The translations under genes and the position numbers were made by a program. Below the pieces are notes generated by a model. The model saw only the letters and a program-made list of their open reading frames with translations, ran no database searches and was not told where the DNA came from. A stretch of 64,000 nt of DNA from Oleiphilaceae bacterium (GTDB lineage Bacteria > Pseudomonadota > Gammaproteobacteria > Pseudomonadales > Oleiphilaceae): positions 1 through 64,000 of the forward strand of contig JAGXLV010000008.1 of NCBI GenBank assembly GCA_018334495.1, written 5' to 3'. This document shows, in pieces, positions 48,069 through 58,819 of the stretch; the first letter of the stretch is position 1; every line of letters starts with the position of its first letter.

Positions 48069-49913
48069 TTAAGATGAGCGGGCTGTATTGAGGCGTTCGA
48101 GAAACGCCTCTGCCGAAATTTCGCCGATAGTTCGCTGAGTTCGGTACTCTTGCCCATCAGGCCCGAAAATCATCACCGTAGGCGGCCCCAATACCTGCAA
48201 GCGCCGCATCAACTCCTGATCGATCTCGTCATTTTTTGTGACGTCTGCCCTCAACAAGGTCATGTTCCCGAACGCTTGCTGAACTCTCGGGTCGCCAAAG
48301 ACCTCCTCTTCAATCACCTTGCAGGAGATGCACCAATCGGCGTAGAAATCCACCAGAGTCCATTGGCCACGCTCGCCAGCCGCGGCCAGATTCCTCTGAA
48401 GGTCAGGCCATGACTTGAAGTCTTCAAAGCTCTGTTCGCTGGTTTCCATGCCGCCGGTCATTACTACTTCGCTGCGCGTCAGCTTTTCGAGGGGATAGAG
48501 CATCTGATGCCCACCAGCAGCTGCGCCAATGACCATCAGTGCGCCCCAGAGAATGACCACCATTCCGCTGCTGCTCAGCAAATTGCGGAGTCCCTTCATC
48601 TTGATGGTTCCGCCCGCCCGCCAGAGGCTGAGGCCTGTGCCTATAGCCAGCGCGCCCCACAGTGCCAATACCAGGGAGTTATCGAGAATGCGGTCAAGAA
48701 ACCAGATAGCAGTGCCTAGCAGGATGAATCCGAATACCGCTCTGATGGCCTCCATCCACACGCCCGGCCTCGGCAACACGCTGGACCCCAACGTTGCCAA
48801 TACCAGCAAGGGAGCACCCATACCCAAACCCAAAGCCAGGAGCGCCATACCGCCCAGAGCTGCATCACCACTGTCAGCGATATAGAGCAGCGCACCGGCG
48901 AGGGGAGCGGTCATGCACGGACTCGCCAGCAAGGCTGAAAAGAAACCCATCACAGCGGCACCGGCAAGGCTACCGCCAGTTTGACGGCTATTGGCACGTT
49001 CCAGCCTGTCACGGATTGGCGCCGGCAATTGCAACTCATAAAGACCAAACATGGACAGTGCAAGCACGACGAAGATGACCGCCATGGGCCCGATGAACAG
49101 TGGTTGCTGGAGCATTCCCTGCAGATTGGCTCCGGCGAGTGCGGCCACTACCCCCAACGCTGAATAAGTCACGGCCATGGCCAGAACAAATGCCAGCGAC
49201 AACCAGAATGCCCGGGTACGGCGCGCCCCACTGCCCACGATTACAGATGACAGGATCGGGATCATTGGGAGCACACAAGGAGTGAGCACAAGCAGCATGC
49301 CCAAGCCAAAAAAGATGAGGAGATTCCAGAGCAAGCTACTGTCCGCTAACTGACTGGCAAGAGATTGATCCTCCGCCAATCCATCTGAAGCAGGAGCTTT
49401 AGGGCCTCGTGACAAGGAATAGGCGTTGTCAGAAGGGCGGGCCTGGGTGAAATTTACTTTGGTGCCCTGACCAGTCTCTCCCGAAGAGCCGGTCAGGTTT
49501 ATAGCCGCATTCTGTGGGGGATAGCACAGCCCCGCCTCAGCACACCCCTGCCAACTCAACCGGAGTCCTTCAGCAGTTCCGGGTCTGATGACCAAGTCAG
49601 CGCTGTTAAAGTAAACTTCTGATTCCCCGAAAAACTCGTCAGAGATGGTCTCACCATCCGGATAGATGACGTCTTCTAATTCTCCGTTTTGCCCTTGAAC
49701 CTCTATGCGCTTGCGGTAAAGGTAATAGCCGGGTGCAATGCGCCAGGAGATCCTGATTGAGTCGTCATTGTGTTCCCGAACATCATACTGAAACGCCTCA
49801 CCGACAGGCAGGAACTCATTGCCCCCTCCAGCCAAAGACTGTGCGTTTGCCATTGACGCGCCCACCGAGCCCAACAAGGCGCTTAGTAAAAGCAATGCTC
49901 TAAAGATTCCCAC
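48069..49913 (-). CDS. dsbD: thiol:disulfide interchange protein DsbD
   Basis: 614 aa; DsbD-alpha domain, TM region with LLVLTPCVLPMIPIL, C-terminal VDFYADWCISCKVIEEEVF. Confidence 0.96.
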   Translation of the reverse strand: MGIFRALLLLSALLGSVGASMANAQSLAGGGNEFLPVGEAFQYDVREHNDDSIRISWRIAPGYYLYRKRIEVQGQNGELEDVIYPDGETISDEFFGESEVYFNSADLVIRPGTAEGLRLSWQGCAEAGLCYPPQNAAINLTGSSGETGQGTKVNFTQARPSDNAYSLSRGPKAPASDGLAEDQSLASQLADSSLLWNLLIFFGLGMLLVLTPCVLPMIPILSSVIVGSGARRTRAFWLSLAFVLAMAVTYSALGVVAALAGANLQGMLQQPLFIGPMAVIFVVLALSMFGLYELQLPAPIRDRLERANSRQTGGSLAGAAVMGFFSALLASPCMTAPLAGALLYIADSGDAALGGMALLALGLGMGAPLLVLATLGSSVLPRPGVWMEAIRAVFGFILLGTAIWFLDRILDNSLVLALWGALAIGTGLSLWRAGGTIKMKGLRNLLSSSGMVVILWGALMVIGAAAGGHQMLYPLEKLTRSEVVMTGGMETSEQSFEDFKSWPDLQRNLAAAGERGQWTLVDFYADWCISCKVIEEEVFGDPRVQQAFGNMTLLRADVTKNDEIDQELMRRLQVLGPPTVMIFGPDGQEYRTQRTIGEISAEAFLERLNTARSS

Positions 49914-49983
49914 TCACGGGTCCCCTGACTGGATGAATTGTACAACCGTCTGTTTATCCGGAACGGGAGTATCAACCAGCCGA

Positions 49984-50000
49984 ATTAAGTCAACATTAAG
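49984..50000. promoter_or_regulatory. candidate OmpR-family response regulator box (direct repeat)
   Basis: ATTAAG-TCAAC-ATTAAG, 11-bp period, in the dsbD/response-regulator intergenic region. Confidence 0.4.
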
Positions 50001-50141
50001 AGCTGACCGGAACGACATGCAGATGCACTTTGCCCGGCCCAATCTCCTCGGCCGACCTGAAGCACCGTCAGTCTCTACGTATTGCTCAATACCCACGGAC
50101 ACCATAGAGTGCCCCAGAACTATCCAACCGAAGGAGTCAAA

Positions 50142-50825
50142 GTGCACGTTCTAATGGTGGAGGATGACGAACTTGTGGCATCAGGTTTAAGGGCCGGCCT
50201 GGAACTTCATCATTGTGTGGTCGATCATGTTCGAACCGGTCGGGAGGCGCAGCATGCGTTGAAGCAGTTCAATCCTGACGTGGTTGTTCTGGATCTCGGG
50301 CTGCCTGATATAGACGGGCTTGAGGTGTTGGCGCAATGGCGAGCTGCAGATGTGCACACTCCGGTACTGATCCTCACCGCCAGGGATGCGGTGCAACGTC
50401 GGATCGAAGGGCTTGAAGCCGGAGCGGATGATTATGTCCTCAAACCGTTTGAGCTGGATGAACTCGCCGCACGCTTGCACGCACTGGTGCGCCGAGCGGC
50501 AGGCAGGGTCGTGTCAGAAATCTGTCATGGCGATCTGACACTGCGCCCTTCGACGGGCGAGGTCTTTCTTGCTGCCGAACCGGTAGCCCTGTCCCGGCGG
50601 GAATTGGCGTTACTGGAAAAGCTCCTCAATTCTCGTGGGGTGGTCTTGAGTGAAGAGCGTCTGAAAGATGGACTTTACGGGATGGATACGGAGGTCGAAA
50701 GCAACGCCCTGAACGTTCATATCCATCATCTTCGACAAAAATTTGGTAAAAAACTGATCATCACGGAACGTGGCGTTGGTTTCCGATTGGGTCCACCGGT
50801 GCAGTTCCCGGGCATAAAAGCATGA
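50142..50825 (+). CDS. dsbR: OmpR-family response regulator, DsbR-like
   Basis: VHVLMVEDDELVASGLRAGLELHHCVVDHV... receiver plus winged HTH; GTG start; divergent to dsbD as in P. aeruginosa PA2479. Confidence 0.85.
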   Translation: MHVLMVEDDELVASGLRAGLELHHCVVDHVRTGREAQHALKQFNPDVVVLDLGLPDIDGLEVLAQWRAADVHTPVLILTARDAVQRRIEGLEAGADDYVLKPFELDELAARLHALVRRAAGRVVSEICHGDLTLRPSTGEVFLAAEPVALSRRELALLEKLLNSRGVVLSEERLKDGLYGMDTEVESNALNVHIHHLRQKFGKKLIITERGVGFRLGPPVQFPGIKA

Positions 50826-52132
50826 GTCTCCGTAGCCGCCTCCTGGCAATGCTCAGCCTGTCCCTGATCGTACTGTGGCTGACCGTGGCGATGTTGATGT
50901 ATCTGGATCTGGGAAACAAGGTATCGGAAACGCTGGATCAGCGCCTTGCCGCGTCAGCCAATATGGTCGCCGGCCTGATCGCTCAACAGCCAGAGCCGTT
51001 CCCCCAGGCAGCCAGGGAGCCATTACTAATGTCACCCTTGAGTGAGGGCGTCGCGTGCCAGATTCGGTCAGCTACTGGCGAAATCCTTATGCAGACCGCC
51101 GGTCCACGCGGGGCCTCCTTGTCAGATGCAAAGCCCGGTTTTACCACGCGCACCGTTTCCGGGGAGGAGTGGCGGCTTTACACTCTGGAGCAGGATGGCC
51201 TGCTGATAACGACTGCTGACCGGGGTACAGAGCGCAGACAACTTGAAAACGGTATCATCCTTGTGATGGTCGTGCCTTTTTCCCTGGCCTTGCTCGGAAG
51301 CCTGGTCGTCCTCTGGTGGGGGGTGCGTAGGGGGCTGGAGCCTCTGCACAAGCTTTATCGGGAACTCCAGTTACGAGAACCCGCCAACCTCAAGCCCCTT
51401 TCAATCGGTAAGGCTCCTGCCGAGCTCAGGCCCATCGTCAACACACTGAATTCGCTGTTTGCGCGTGTCGAGCGAACGGTGCTCCGTGAACAGCGGTTTG
51501 CCAGTAATACTGCCCACGAATTCCGGACGCCATTGACCGGAATTAAAACCCATCTGCAAGTAGCCCGTCGGATCGAGGGAGAACAGCAGCAACTGGCTCT
51601 GGCCAGGGCAGAAACCGGCGTTCAACGGCTACAGAATGTCGCCGAGCAGCTATTGATGCTGGCGCGTCTGGAGAGCCGGGATGACTGGCGCGAGTTTGAG
51701 CCCTGCTCGGTAAGCATCGCCATACGCGAGGCGCTTGTGGATATGCCCGGGGGGCAGCGCGTAGAACAGAATCTGGACGCAGAGGACGTTCTCGTGAGCG
51801 CCCCCCACCCCTTGGTGGTTATTGCGGTACGGAACCTGCTTGAAAATGCGTTGAAATTCTCCAGCCATGATCAGCCAGTGGAGCTGACGGTTTGCTGCCA
51901 GGTGTCAAATCATCAAGAGAGGGTCAAGCTTATCATTCGCGATGGAGGCCATAGACCGTCAACCAGCGAGCATGGCAATGATCAACACCACGGTCGATCT
52001 CCTGAACAAGGGCATGGGCTTGGACTGACTATCGTTGAATCCATTGCCGAGCAATTCCATGGGCGTCTTCACGCAGAGGGCAATGCACGCGGCGGCATGG
52101 ATTGGGAATTGGCATTACCAAGAGTTCTTTGA
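50822..52132 (+). CDS. dsbS: sensor histidine kinase, DsbS-like
   Basis: 436 aa; two TM segments, H-box FASNTAHEFRTPLTGIKTHLQ, C-terminal HATPase. Confidence 0.85.
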   Translation: MSLRSRLLAMLSLSLIVLWLTVAMLMYLDLGNKVSETLDQRLAASANMVAGLIAQQPEPFPQAAREPLLMSPLSEGVACQIRSATGEILMQTAGPRGASLSDAKPGFTTRTVSGEEWRLYTLEQDGLLITTADRGTERRQLENGIILVMVVPFSLALLGSLVVLWWGVRRGLEPLHKLYRELQLREPANLKPLSIGKAPAELRPIVNTLNSLFARVERTVLREQRFASNTAHEFRTPLTGIKTHLQVARRIEGEQQQLALARAETGVQRLQNVAEQLLMLARLESRDDWREFEPCSVSIAIREALVDMPGGQRVEQNLDAEDVLVSAPHPLVVIAVRNLLENALKFSSHDQPVELTVCCQVSNHQERVKLIIRDGGHRPSTSEHGNDQHHGRSPEQGHGLGLTIVESIAEQFHGRLHAEGNARGGMDWELALPRVL

Positions 52133-52249
52133 AGTAGCTCAGTGAGATGTGATGGCCAGACGCTTTTAGCCTAAGCGCATTTAATCAGGCCTTAACAATC
52201 CCGTGGCATATTAGAAGACACCAACGTAAGTTCTACTGGAAAATGTTCT

Positions 52250-52431
52250 CTAACCACCGAGACACTGGGTTCGGACTGTGCCGATGCGCCAGACTTCCTT
52301 AATTTGGACCGGTTTACAGCCCTGATGATTTGAGTCGCGAATATCCTGAACCCGCTCAATGGCCTGCTCCTTTCGGCAGTAGAGCAGCAGAGCCGCGCTG
52401 GTATCGAAGCAGTGCATCAATAGCGCTCATC
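52250..52431 (-). pseudogene. VapC-like PIN-domain toxin remnant
   Basis: After a frame change the minus strand reads FDTSAALLLYCRKEQAIERVQDIRDS (PIN N-terminus), then unrelated sequence to a stop; directly downstream of the antitoxin gene. Confidence 0.6.
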
Positions 52432-52653
52432 TTTTCTCAGTGCTCGCACCGTATGCGCGGAGCTTTCCAGAGAGGTAGGCAAAGAGTTTCTGAGTTCTAT
52501 CCGGTTCGGAAACTGAATTTTTTCTGGCAGGGCTGCTGTCAGGGGCGCAGCAGGTTTGCCGTGACGCGGGATAACAATCTCTTTTCCAGCGTCGACAGCA
52601 TGCAATAGATGTGAGCGCTTTTCCCGGGCTACTCGGACATTGATTATTTGCAT
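52417..52653 (-). CDS. Phd/YefM family antitoxin
   Basis: MQIINVRVAREKRSHLLHAVDAGKEIVIPRHGKPAAPLTA...RALRKDERY. Confidence 0.8.
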   Translation of the reverse strand: MQIINVRVAREKRSHLLHAVDAGKEIVIPRHGKPAAPLTAALPEKIQFPNRIELRNSLPTSLESSAHTVRALRKDERY

Positions 52654-53268
52654 AAATTTTACCGCTATTTGCGTAAGCATAAAGTGTGCATATTATTGGT
52701 GCCCACTCGAAATCGGAGGCCTTAACCTGCTGACCATTTGCCAGTGCGTTGAGCCCGATAATGCCTCCGGCTTAAGCGCGTATCGAGAGTTGTTTGTTGA
52801 CAAAATCACTGCGAAAACGAGCTTCGCACAAGCTTTGTCTTGAACCCCCGCGGCCCCTGTGTCACCGCAGCCGCGGATGCACTGGTATAAGGCCCGTTTC
52901 CCGCGTGACTTCCCTGCGCACCGCCTCCAAATGGCCTTTCTGCAATCGCATAGGCATCGCGATAGATGTAATTTACAATATTTTACCGAAGCTGCCTTTG
53001 CTTCAGGGTATCGTGCTGCAAAACTGGCTTGATGTGGCCCAATGCGCTGTTCCATTGTGCGCATTGCAGGGTGTTCACCGGACTGCACAGACTGGCACCC
53101 ATCTGAGTCCTTTCCTGGTACCTCCCATGCACTTAGTTTTATCGCCGGCTTGCGAGCGAGAGACAAGGAGAAACCTATTTTAAGTTGTGCCGACCGACTC
53201 GGGATTAGTGTAGACACAATACCTGACGCGTTTTCCGCGGAGAGTTTCACCGCAAAGCGGAGCAACGC

Positions 53269-55848
53269 ATGATCAGCGACGTGGAGCTTTCTCTGCTGGA
53301 AGCACAACAGGGCATTCATGAGCTGATTGCCCAGCAGCAGCCAGTGGAAGAGACCCTGGAAGCCATCGCCAACTGGGTCAGCAACATGATGCCCGGGGCG
53401 CTGATTTCAATCATGGGATTTGATCCGGAGACTGACACCCTGAGCCTGCTGGCGAGTCCCCGGTTTTCCGAGCGGTATTTCCAGTCACTGCAGAATTTCC
53501 CTGTCGGCCCCGGGGAGGGGACCTGCGGTACCGCCGCCTTCACGAAACAACTGGTGATCACTGATAACATCCAGAAGGATCCACGCTGGAACGGTTTTCA
53601 TGACATCGCCGAGGCCGAGGGATTACGTGCCTGCTGGTCCGTGCCCATTCTGGCCTCTGCGGGAGAATTGCTGGGTACCTTCGCTACCTACTATCGTGCG
53701 CCGGCCAGCCCCACCGCCGAGGCTCGCCGGAACCTGGCCCGGAGCGCTGCCTTGACGGCACTGGCCATCATCAGGCACCGCGATGCAGAGGACCATTTTG
53801 CGCTCTCCGAGTGGCATCGAACTCTGTTTGCCAATCATCCGGATGGCGTGTTCACCTTTGATCTGGAGGGACATTTCCTGAGCTGTAATCGGGCAGTGGA
53901 AAACATCAGTGGTTATCCGGCAGAGCAAATACTCGGAATCCATTTTAATCGTCTGGTTGAACCCGATTACCGCGCACAAAACCAGGCCGCGTTTGACCGG
54001 GCCCGAAGCGGGGACGTCATTACCTACGAAACCATGGGCGCCCATGCATCCGGAAACGCCTATTTTCTGGAAATCACCAATTTTCCGGTTATGATCCGGG
54101 GTAAAATTGTGGGCGTTTACGGCATTTGCCGGGACATTAGCGATCGCAAACAGCAGGATTCGGAACTGCGCCAGCTCCAGAGAGGTGTCGAAGCCAGCCC
54201 CCATGGTGTGCTCATGTCAGACGCCCTTAGCCCGGATATGCCCGTAGTCTATGCCAACCCCGCGTTCACCGAAATAACCGGTTACCCCCACGAAGAAATC
54301 GTCGGGTTCAACTGTCGCTTCCTTCAGGGAGAGGAGACCGCCCCGGAAGCCATCGAAGCCGTGAGACAAGGCATCAGGCAACAAACCGAGGTCAATGTTG
54401 TACTTCTCAATTACCGCAAGGATGGCATGCCTTTCTGGAATCACCTACTGATCAGCCCGGTGTTCGATCAGGCAGGCACCTGTACCCATTTCATCAGTAG
54501 CCAGCAGGACATCACCCGGCAAAGGGAGCAGGACGCTCAGATTAGCTATCAGATGAACTACGATCAGCTGACCGGCTTGCCCAATCAGGCTGCATTTCAG
54601 GAGTCGCTAAGTCATGCGCTAAGTGATAACAGCAGCCGGGGATCACTGGCCGCCATGCATCTGGATCTGGACGGTTTCAGGCCGATTAACGAGGGTCTTG
54701 GACACCATGTGGGCAACGAGGTACTCAAAATTGTTGCAAGTCGCCTGAAAGATCTGGCCGGGCCCGATGTGACCGTTGCCCGTCTGGGTGGTGACGAATT
54801 CAGTCTGCTGGTGCCCGGCTACACAGACCCGGCCGAGGTGGTTCAACTAGCCGAAAAACTGCTGGCCGGACTGGCACAACCGATCGAGGCGGAAGATCAG
54901 ATGGTTCACATCAGCGCCAGTATCGGAATTGCCTGTAACTGCACACCACTGGATTCGCCTCACGAGCTGCGGCAGTTTGCGGACCTTGCCCTGGATCGCG
55001 CCAAGCGCCAGGGCCGCAACACCTGGCAATGGTACAGTGGTGAAAAAGCCGAGCTTAGCCGGCACAGCGTCGCCTTGCGGCAGGACCTGCACACGGCGCT
55101 GACGGAAAATCAGTTTGAGCTCTATTACCAGCCCCTTGTGGATGCGGATACCGGGCGCATGCGCAGCGTTGAAGCGCTGGTCCGATGGCATCATCCGTGC
55201 CGGGGAATGGTCTCGCCCGCTGAATTCATCCCGCTGACAGAGCAAACCGGCCAGATTGTTCCCCTGGGCCTGTGGATACTCAGGCAAGCCTGCGCAGAAA
55301 TGGTCGACTTCAACGCCCATCAGAAACGGGAGCTGCGTGTTGCCGTCAACATATCGTCACTGCAGTTTATTCGTGACGGCTTTCTGGATGATGTCCTCCG
55401 GATACTGGAAGAAACGGGCCTTCCGCCACAGCTGCTGGAACTGGAGGTCACCGAAAGCGTCTTGCTTGACGGCGCCGAGCCCGTGATTGAGCTGATGCAA
55501 ACCCTGAAAGCCATGGGCATACGCGTGGCGCTGGATGATTTCGGAACCGGTTTTTCCAGCTTGAGTTATCTGCGTAACCTGCCCACGCACCAAGTCAAAC
55601 TCGATCGCAGCTTTGTGCAGGAAACCGCAACGGATCACCGGATTGCCGCCATTGTTCAGGGCGTTATCACCATGGCCCACCACATGGACATGATGGTGGT
55701 TGCAGAGGGAATAGAAACCCGGGCGCAGCAGGAAGACCTGGCCCGCAGGCATTGCGATATCCTGCAGGGGTATTGGTTTGCCCGGCCCATGCCTCTGGCG
55801 GAGTTGAAAAAATTACCTGAACTGCTGCCGGTAGATCGCCCTGCATAA
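53269..55848 (+). CDS. GAF-PAS-LOV-GGDEF-EAL c-di-GMP signalling protein
   Basis: 859 aa; GAF, PAS, LOV core GFNCRFLQGEET, ARLGGDEFSLL, EALVRW, DDFGTG, EGIET. Confidence 0.93.
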   Translation: MISDVELSLLEAQQGIHELIAQQQPVEETLEAIANWVSNMMPGALISIMGFDPETDTLSLLASPRFSERYFQSLQNFPVGPGEGTCGTAAFTKQLVITDNIQKDPRWNGFHDIAEAEGLRACWSVPILASAGELLGTFATYYRAPASPTAEARRNLARSAALTALAIIRHRDAEDHFALSEWHRTLFANHPDGVFTFDLEGHFLSCNRAVENISGYPAEQILGIHFNRLVEPDYRAQNQAAFDRARSGDVITYETMGAHASGNAYFLEITNFPVMIRGKIVGVYGICRDISDRKQQDSELRQLQRGVEASPHGVLMSDALSPDMPVVYANPAFTEITGYPHEEIVGFNCRFLQGEETAPEAIEAVRQGIRQQTEVNVVLLNYRKDGMPFWNHLLISPVFDQAGTCTHFISSQQDITRQREQDAQISYQMNYDQLTGLPNQAAFQESLSHALSDNSSRGSLAAMHLDLDGFRPINEGLGHHVGNEVLKIVASRLKDLAGPDVTVARLGGDEFSLLVPGYTDPAEVVQLAEKLLAGLAQPIEAEDQMVHISASIGIACNCTPLDSPHELRQFADLALDRAKRQGRNTWQWYSGEKAELSRHSVALRQDLHTALTENQFELYYQPLVDADTGRMRSVEALVRWHHPCRGMVSPAEFIPLTEQTGQIVPLGLWILRQACAEMVDFNAHQKRELRVAVNISSLQFIRDGFLDDVLRILEETGLPPQLLELEVTESVLLDGAEPVIELMQTLKAMGIRVALDDFGTGFSSLSYLRNLPTHQVKLDRSFVQETATDHRIAAIVQGVITMAHHMDMMVVAEGIETRAQQEDLARRHCDILQGYWFARPMPLAELKKLPELLPVDRPA

Positions 55849-55940
55849 GGCCATGGAGTACGGGTCTGGTTGTGGCGACGCCGGAGACATGTGGTATGGT
55901 TTTGCATGTTCCTGCCTTTGGCTCAACTATTGAGGTCGAT

Positions 55941-56717
55941 ATGCCACATTCCTTCAATTTCAGTGAACAGCTGGTCCTGATCACAGGCGGCGGCCGGGGC
56001 TTGGGCGAACACCTGGTGCGTGCATTCCTGCGGGAAGGCGCCAAGGTCATCATCAACTACTACAAGAGCGCCGAAGCGGCCGAGAAGCTGGCCGCTGAAG
56101 CGCCGCCCGAACAAGCGCTCGCCGTGCAGGCCGATGTAACGGACACGCACGCGGTCAAAGCCATGTTCATCAAGGCACGGGATCACTTTGGCTGCCCGGT
56201 CACAACGGTGGTTAATAATGCTCTGCCGGATTTCTCCTTCAACGGCGATGCGCGCGCCAACGCCGACCAGCTTACCTGGGCGAATCTCAACCAGCAGTTC
56301 GAAGGTGTTGTAGGCGGTGCTCTGAATACAACTCAGGCGGCCCTGGCAGGGATGCGGGAAACCGGTTTTGGCCGAATCGTCAATGTCGGCACTAACCTTT
56401 TTCAAAATCCGGTCGTCGCCTACCACGACTACACCGCCGCCAAGGCGGCGTTGCTCTCGCTGACACGCACCCTCTCAAACGACCTGGGTCCGGATAACAT
56501 CACTGTGAATATGATCTCCGGTGGCTTACTGCGAACGACAGATGCCTCAGCCGCAACACCGGAAGCTGTCTTTGAGCTGATCGCGCAAAGCACGCCATTG
56601 CGCCGCGTGACCACTCCGGCGGAGTTTGCCGATGCGGCGCTTTTCTTCGCCTCGCCATGGGCACGGTCGGTTACCGGTCAGAATCTGGTGGTTGATGGCG
56701 GGCTGGTGAAAAACTGA
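55941..56717 (+). CDS. SDR family oxidoreductase (FabG-like)
   Basis: VLITGGGRGLGEHLVRAFLREGAKVIINYY...YHDYTAAKAALLSLTRTLSNDLGPDNITVNMI. Confidence 0.9.
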   Translation: MPHSFNFSEQLVLITGGGRGLGEHLVRAFLREGAKVIINYYKSAEAAEKLAAEAPPEQALAVQADVTDTHAVKAMFIKARDHFGCPVTTVVNNALPDFSFNGDARANADQLTWANLNQQFEGVVGGALNTTQAALAGMRETGFGRIVNVGTNLFQNPVVAYHDYTAAKAALLSLTRTLSNDLGPDNITVNMISGGLLRTTDASAATPEAVFELIAQSTPLRRVTTPAEFADAALFFASPWARSVTGQNLVVDGGLVKN

Positions 56718-56874
56718 TAAGCAAGATCGGATAGATCAGATTGCGACCGCCGTTACCCCGATGTGTGTCCCGGATCAGGGCTCACATTTGTCTGCCTGTT
56801 TCGTGCCACGAAACCATCGTTGTCTGCAGGTGAGCAGAGTATAAGCGTAATCACACTGCCCCGCGCAGGTGAGG

Positions 56875-58512
56875 CTACACCTTGAATCTGGCGGCCTGTT
56901 GATTGAGCTGTTCGGCATAACCCGCCAGTGACTTTCCGATCTCATCAATCGTTGCCGATCGCGCGGCTCCCTCGCCAGCCAGATCGTTAATCTGGGTCAC
57001 GCTGCGGTTGATTTCATCCACTACCTGGGTTTGCTCTTCCGTGGCCGAAGCAACGCTGGTGTTAACATCATTTATGTCGTCAATGGCGCCAAGGATGGCA
57101 GTGAGTTCCACCTCGGCATCCGTAGCCAGCTTCTCGGTGTCCTTCGCCTGCTTACTGCCAGTCTCCATGACCGAGACCACATCAGCCACGCCGGTTTGCA
57201 GGGTTGTCACCATGGTCTGAATGTCTTCAGTGGATTTCTGTGTGCGTTTTGCAAGGGTTCTGACTTCATCTGCCACGACAGCAAATCCGCGGCCTTGCTC
57301 GCCCGCTCTTGCCGCTTCGATAGCCGCATTCAGGGCCAGAAGGTTGGTCTGTTCAGCGATATCGCGGATAACATCCAGTACTGAGGAGATGTTGTCAGAG
57401 TCCTTTGACAGCGCTTGAATAACGTCCACTCCCTTCGCTATCTGCGCCGCCAATTGTTGGACTTGAGCAGAAGAATTCTGGATGATTCCGGCGCCTTTCT
57501 CGCCGTTTTGGCGGGCCTTCTGTGTCGTGTCGGCAGCCGTCGCTGCGTTGCCCGCAACTTCCTCGATCGCGCTTTGCATTTCATTGATTGCAGTGGCCAC
57601 CATAGAGATCGCATCTGTCTGTTTGGTCACGCCGTCTCTGTTATCGGCGGCCTCACGATCAAGCTGATGAGCGCCTCCGGCCAACTGCTCTGAGAGCTGC
57701 TGAATGGTCCCTATCATTGTCTGGAGATTTGCCAGTACTCTGTTAAAGCTTTCTGCCAGGCGCCCCAGGTCATCGTTGACGTCTACGGGCACACGCCGGG
57801 TCAGATCGCCTTCTCCATCCGCAATGTCATCAAGGCTTTTCCTGATCTGGTTGATGGCGGTGGCGATCAGTTTGCTCGACATAAAGAAAAGAGCCGCCCC
57901 GACCACAACAGCGATCAAGGTAATCATCAAGGTCAGGGCCGCACTCTGCTGCCCATCGGCCGATGCCTGTTTCGCCAGTGAATGCGCCTGTTCATCCGCA
58001 AAAGCGCCAACCCTGTCGTAGTAATCCCGCAGCTCCCCAAATCTGGACTCCGCTTCGCCACCCAGCAGCGCCCTGGCCGCTGGGATATCACCATTGTTTG
58101 CCAGCTTGAGTGACTTCGTGGCGGACGTTCGCCAGTCATCAAAGGCTGTGTGGAAACCGCGAGCCAGATCGTCCCCCCGCTGAATGCCCAGCCTTTCCCA
58201 GGCGCTCGCCATACGTTCCAGCGCCTGATCTGCATTTTCTTCGAAGTCTGCCCGGTACTGATCACCCGGGTTGCCATTTTCAGAGACATTGATAAAAGCC
58301 ATCTGAGCCACCAGTGCCTGATAAAGATCCCGGTCTGCGTTCAGAACTTCGCTAACGGCCGGCAGGAAATTTTCAGCGAGGTAATCGGTATCCGAAACCA
58401 GAGTCCGGGACGTGGAAACGCTCAAGGCTCCCACAATAAGTACACTGACAATAGCGACAATGAAGGGCAGGGCGATCTTTGTTCTGAGCCCCAGCCTTTT
58501 CAGAAAATTCAT
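56875..58512 (-). CDS. methyl-accepting chemotaxis protein
   Basis: 545 aa; two TM, HAMP, MCP signalling core [41 protein letters not shown]. Confidence 0.96.
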   Translation of the reverse strand: MNFLKRLGLRTKIALPFIVAIVSVLIVGALSVSTSRTLVSDTDYLAENFLPAVSEVLNADRDLYQALVAQMAFINVSENGNPGDQYRADFEENADQALERMASAWERLGIQRGDDLARGFHTAFDDWRTSATKSLKLANNGDIPAARALLGGEAESRFGELRDYYDRVGAFADEQAHSLAKQASADGQQSAALTLMITLIAVVVGAALFFMSSKLIATAINQIRKSLDDIADGEGDLTRRVPVDVNDDLGRLAESFNRVLANLQTMIGTIQQLSEQLAGGAHQLDREAADNRDGVTKQTDAISMVATAINEMQSAIEEVAGNAATAADTTQKARQNGEKGAGIIQNSSAQVQQLAAQIAKGVDVIQALSKDSDNISSVLDVIRDIAEQTNLLALNAAIEAARAGEQGRGFAVVADEVRTLAKRTQKSTEDIQTMVTTLQTGVADVVSVMETGSKQAKDTEKLATDAEVELTAILGAIDDINDVNTSVASATEEQTQVVDEINRSVTQINDLAGEGAARSATIDEIGKSLAGYAEQLNQQAARFKV

Positions 58513-58746
58513 AAAGTATCCAAACTGCCTGAGGCAGATTCCGAAAGGTGGCAGGAATTGTTCGGTCTGCTCTTTATTGGGTAACTAACCATTGCAGATT
58601 AGCAATCTGTGTAAACACACATTGTTTCATTATTGATATTTTTTGTTTCACACCATATCCGCTGTGCATTTTGAGCGTCGGAGTCAGGGCGGCATTTGAT
58701 GATCCAGATCAAGGAAAAGTCATTCCTTTTTCCGATGCCGGATTTT

Positions 58747-58763
58747 TTCAGCCTGGATTCAGC
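58747..58763. promoter_or_regulatory. candidate direct-repeat regulator box upstream of the Met-rich gene
   Basis: TTCAGC-CTGGA-TTCAGC, 11-bp period. Confidence 0.35.
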
Positions 58764-58819
58764 TTCACAGTGTTAACTTGAGGCGAGGAAGTTTGATACC
58801 AAAATCAAGGAGAATTCAC

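Noticed and set aside
49914-50147. 77 aa minus ORF upstream of dsbD
   Set aside because: Overlaps the divergent promoter and the response regulator start; no motif, so treated as noncoding.
52693-53319. 208 aa minus ORF between the antitoxin and the GGDEF-EAL gene
   Set aside because: Cys/Arg-rich, low-complexity reading with no conserved motif; no coding support.
58595-58609. CAGATTagcAATCTG palindrome upstream of the chemoreceptor gene
   Set aside because: Short perfect repeat without T-tract or known motif; could be chance.
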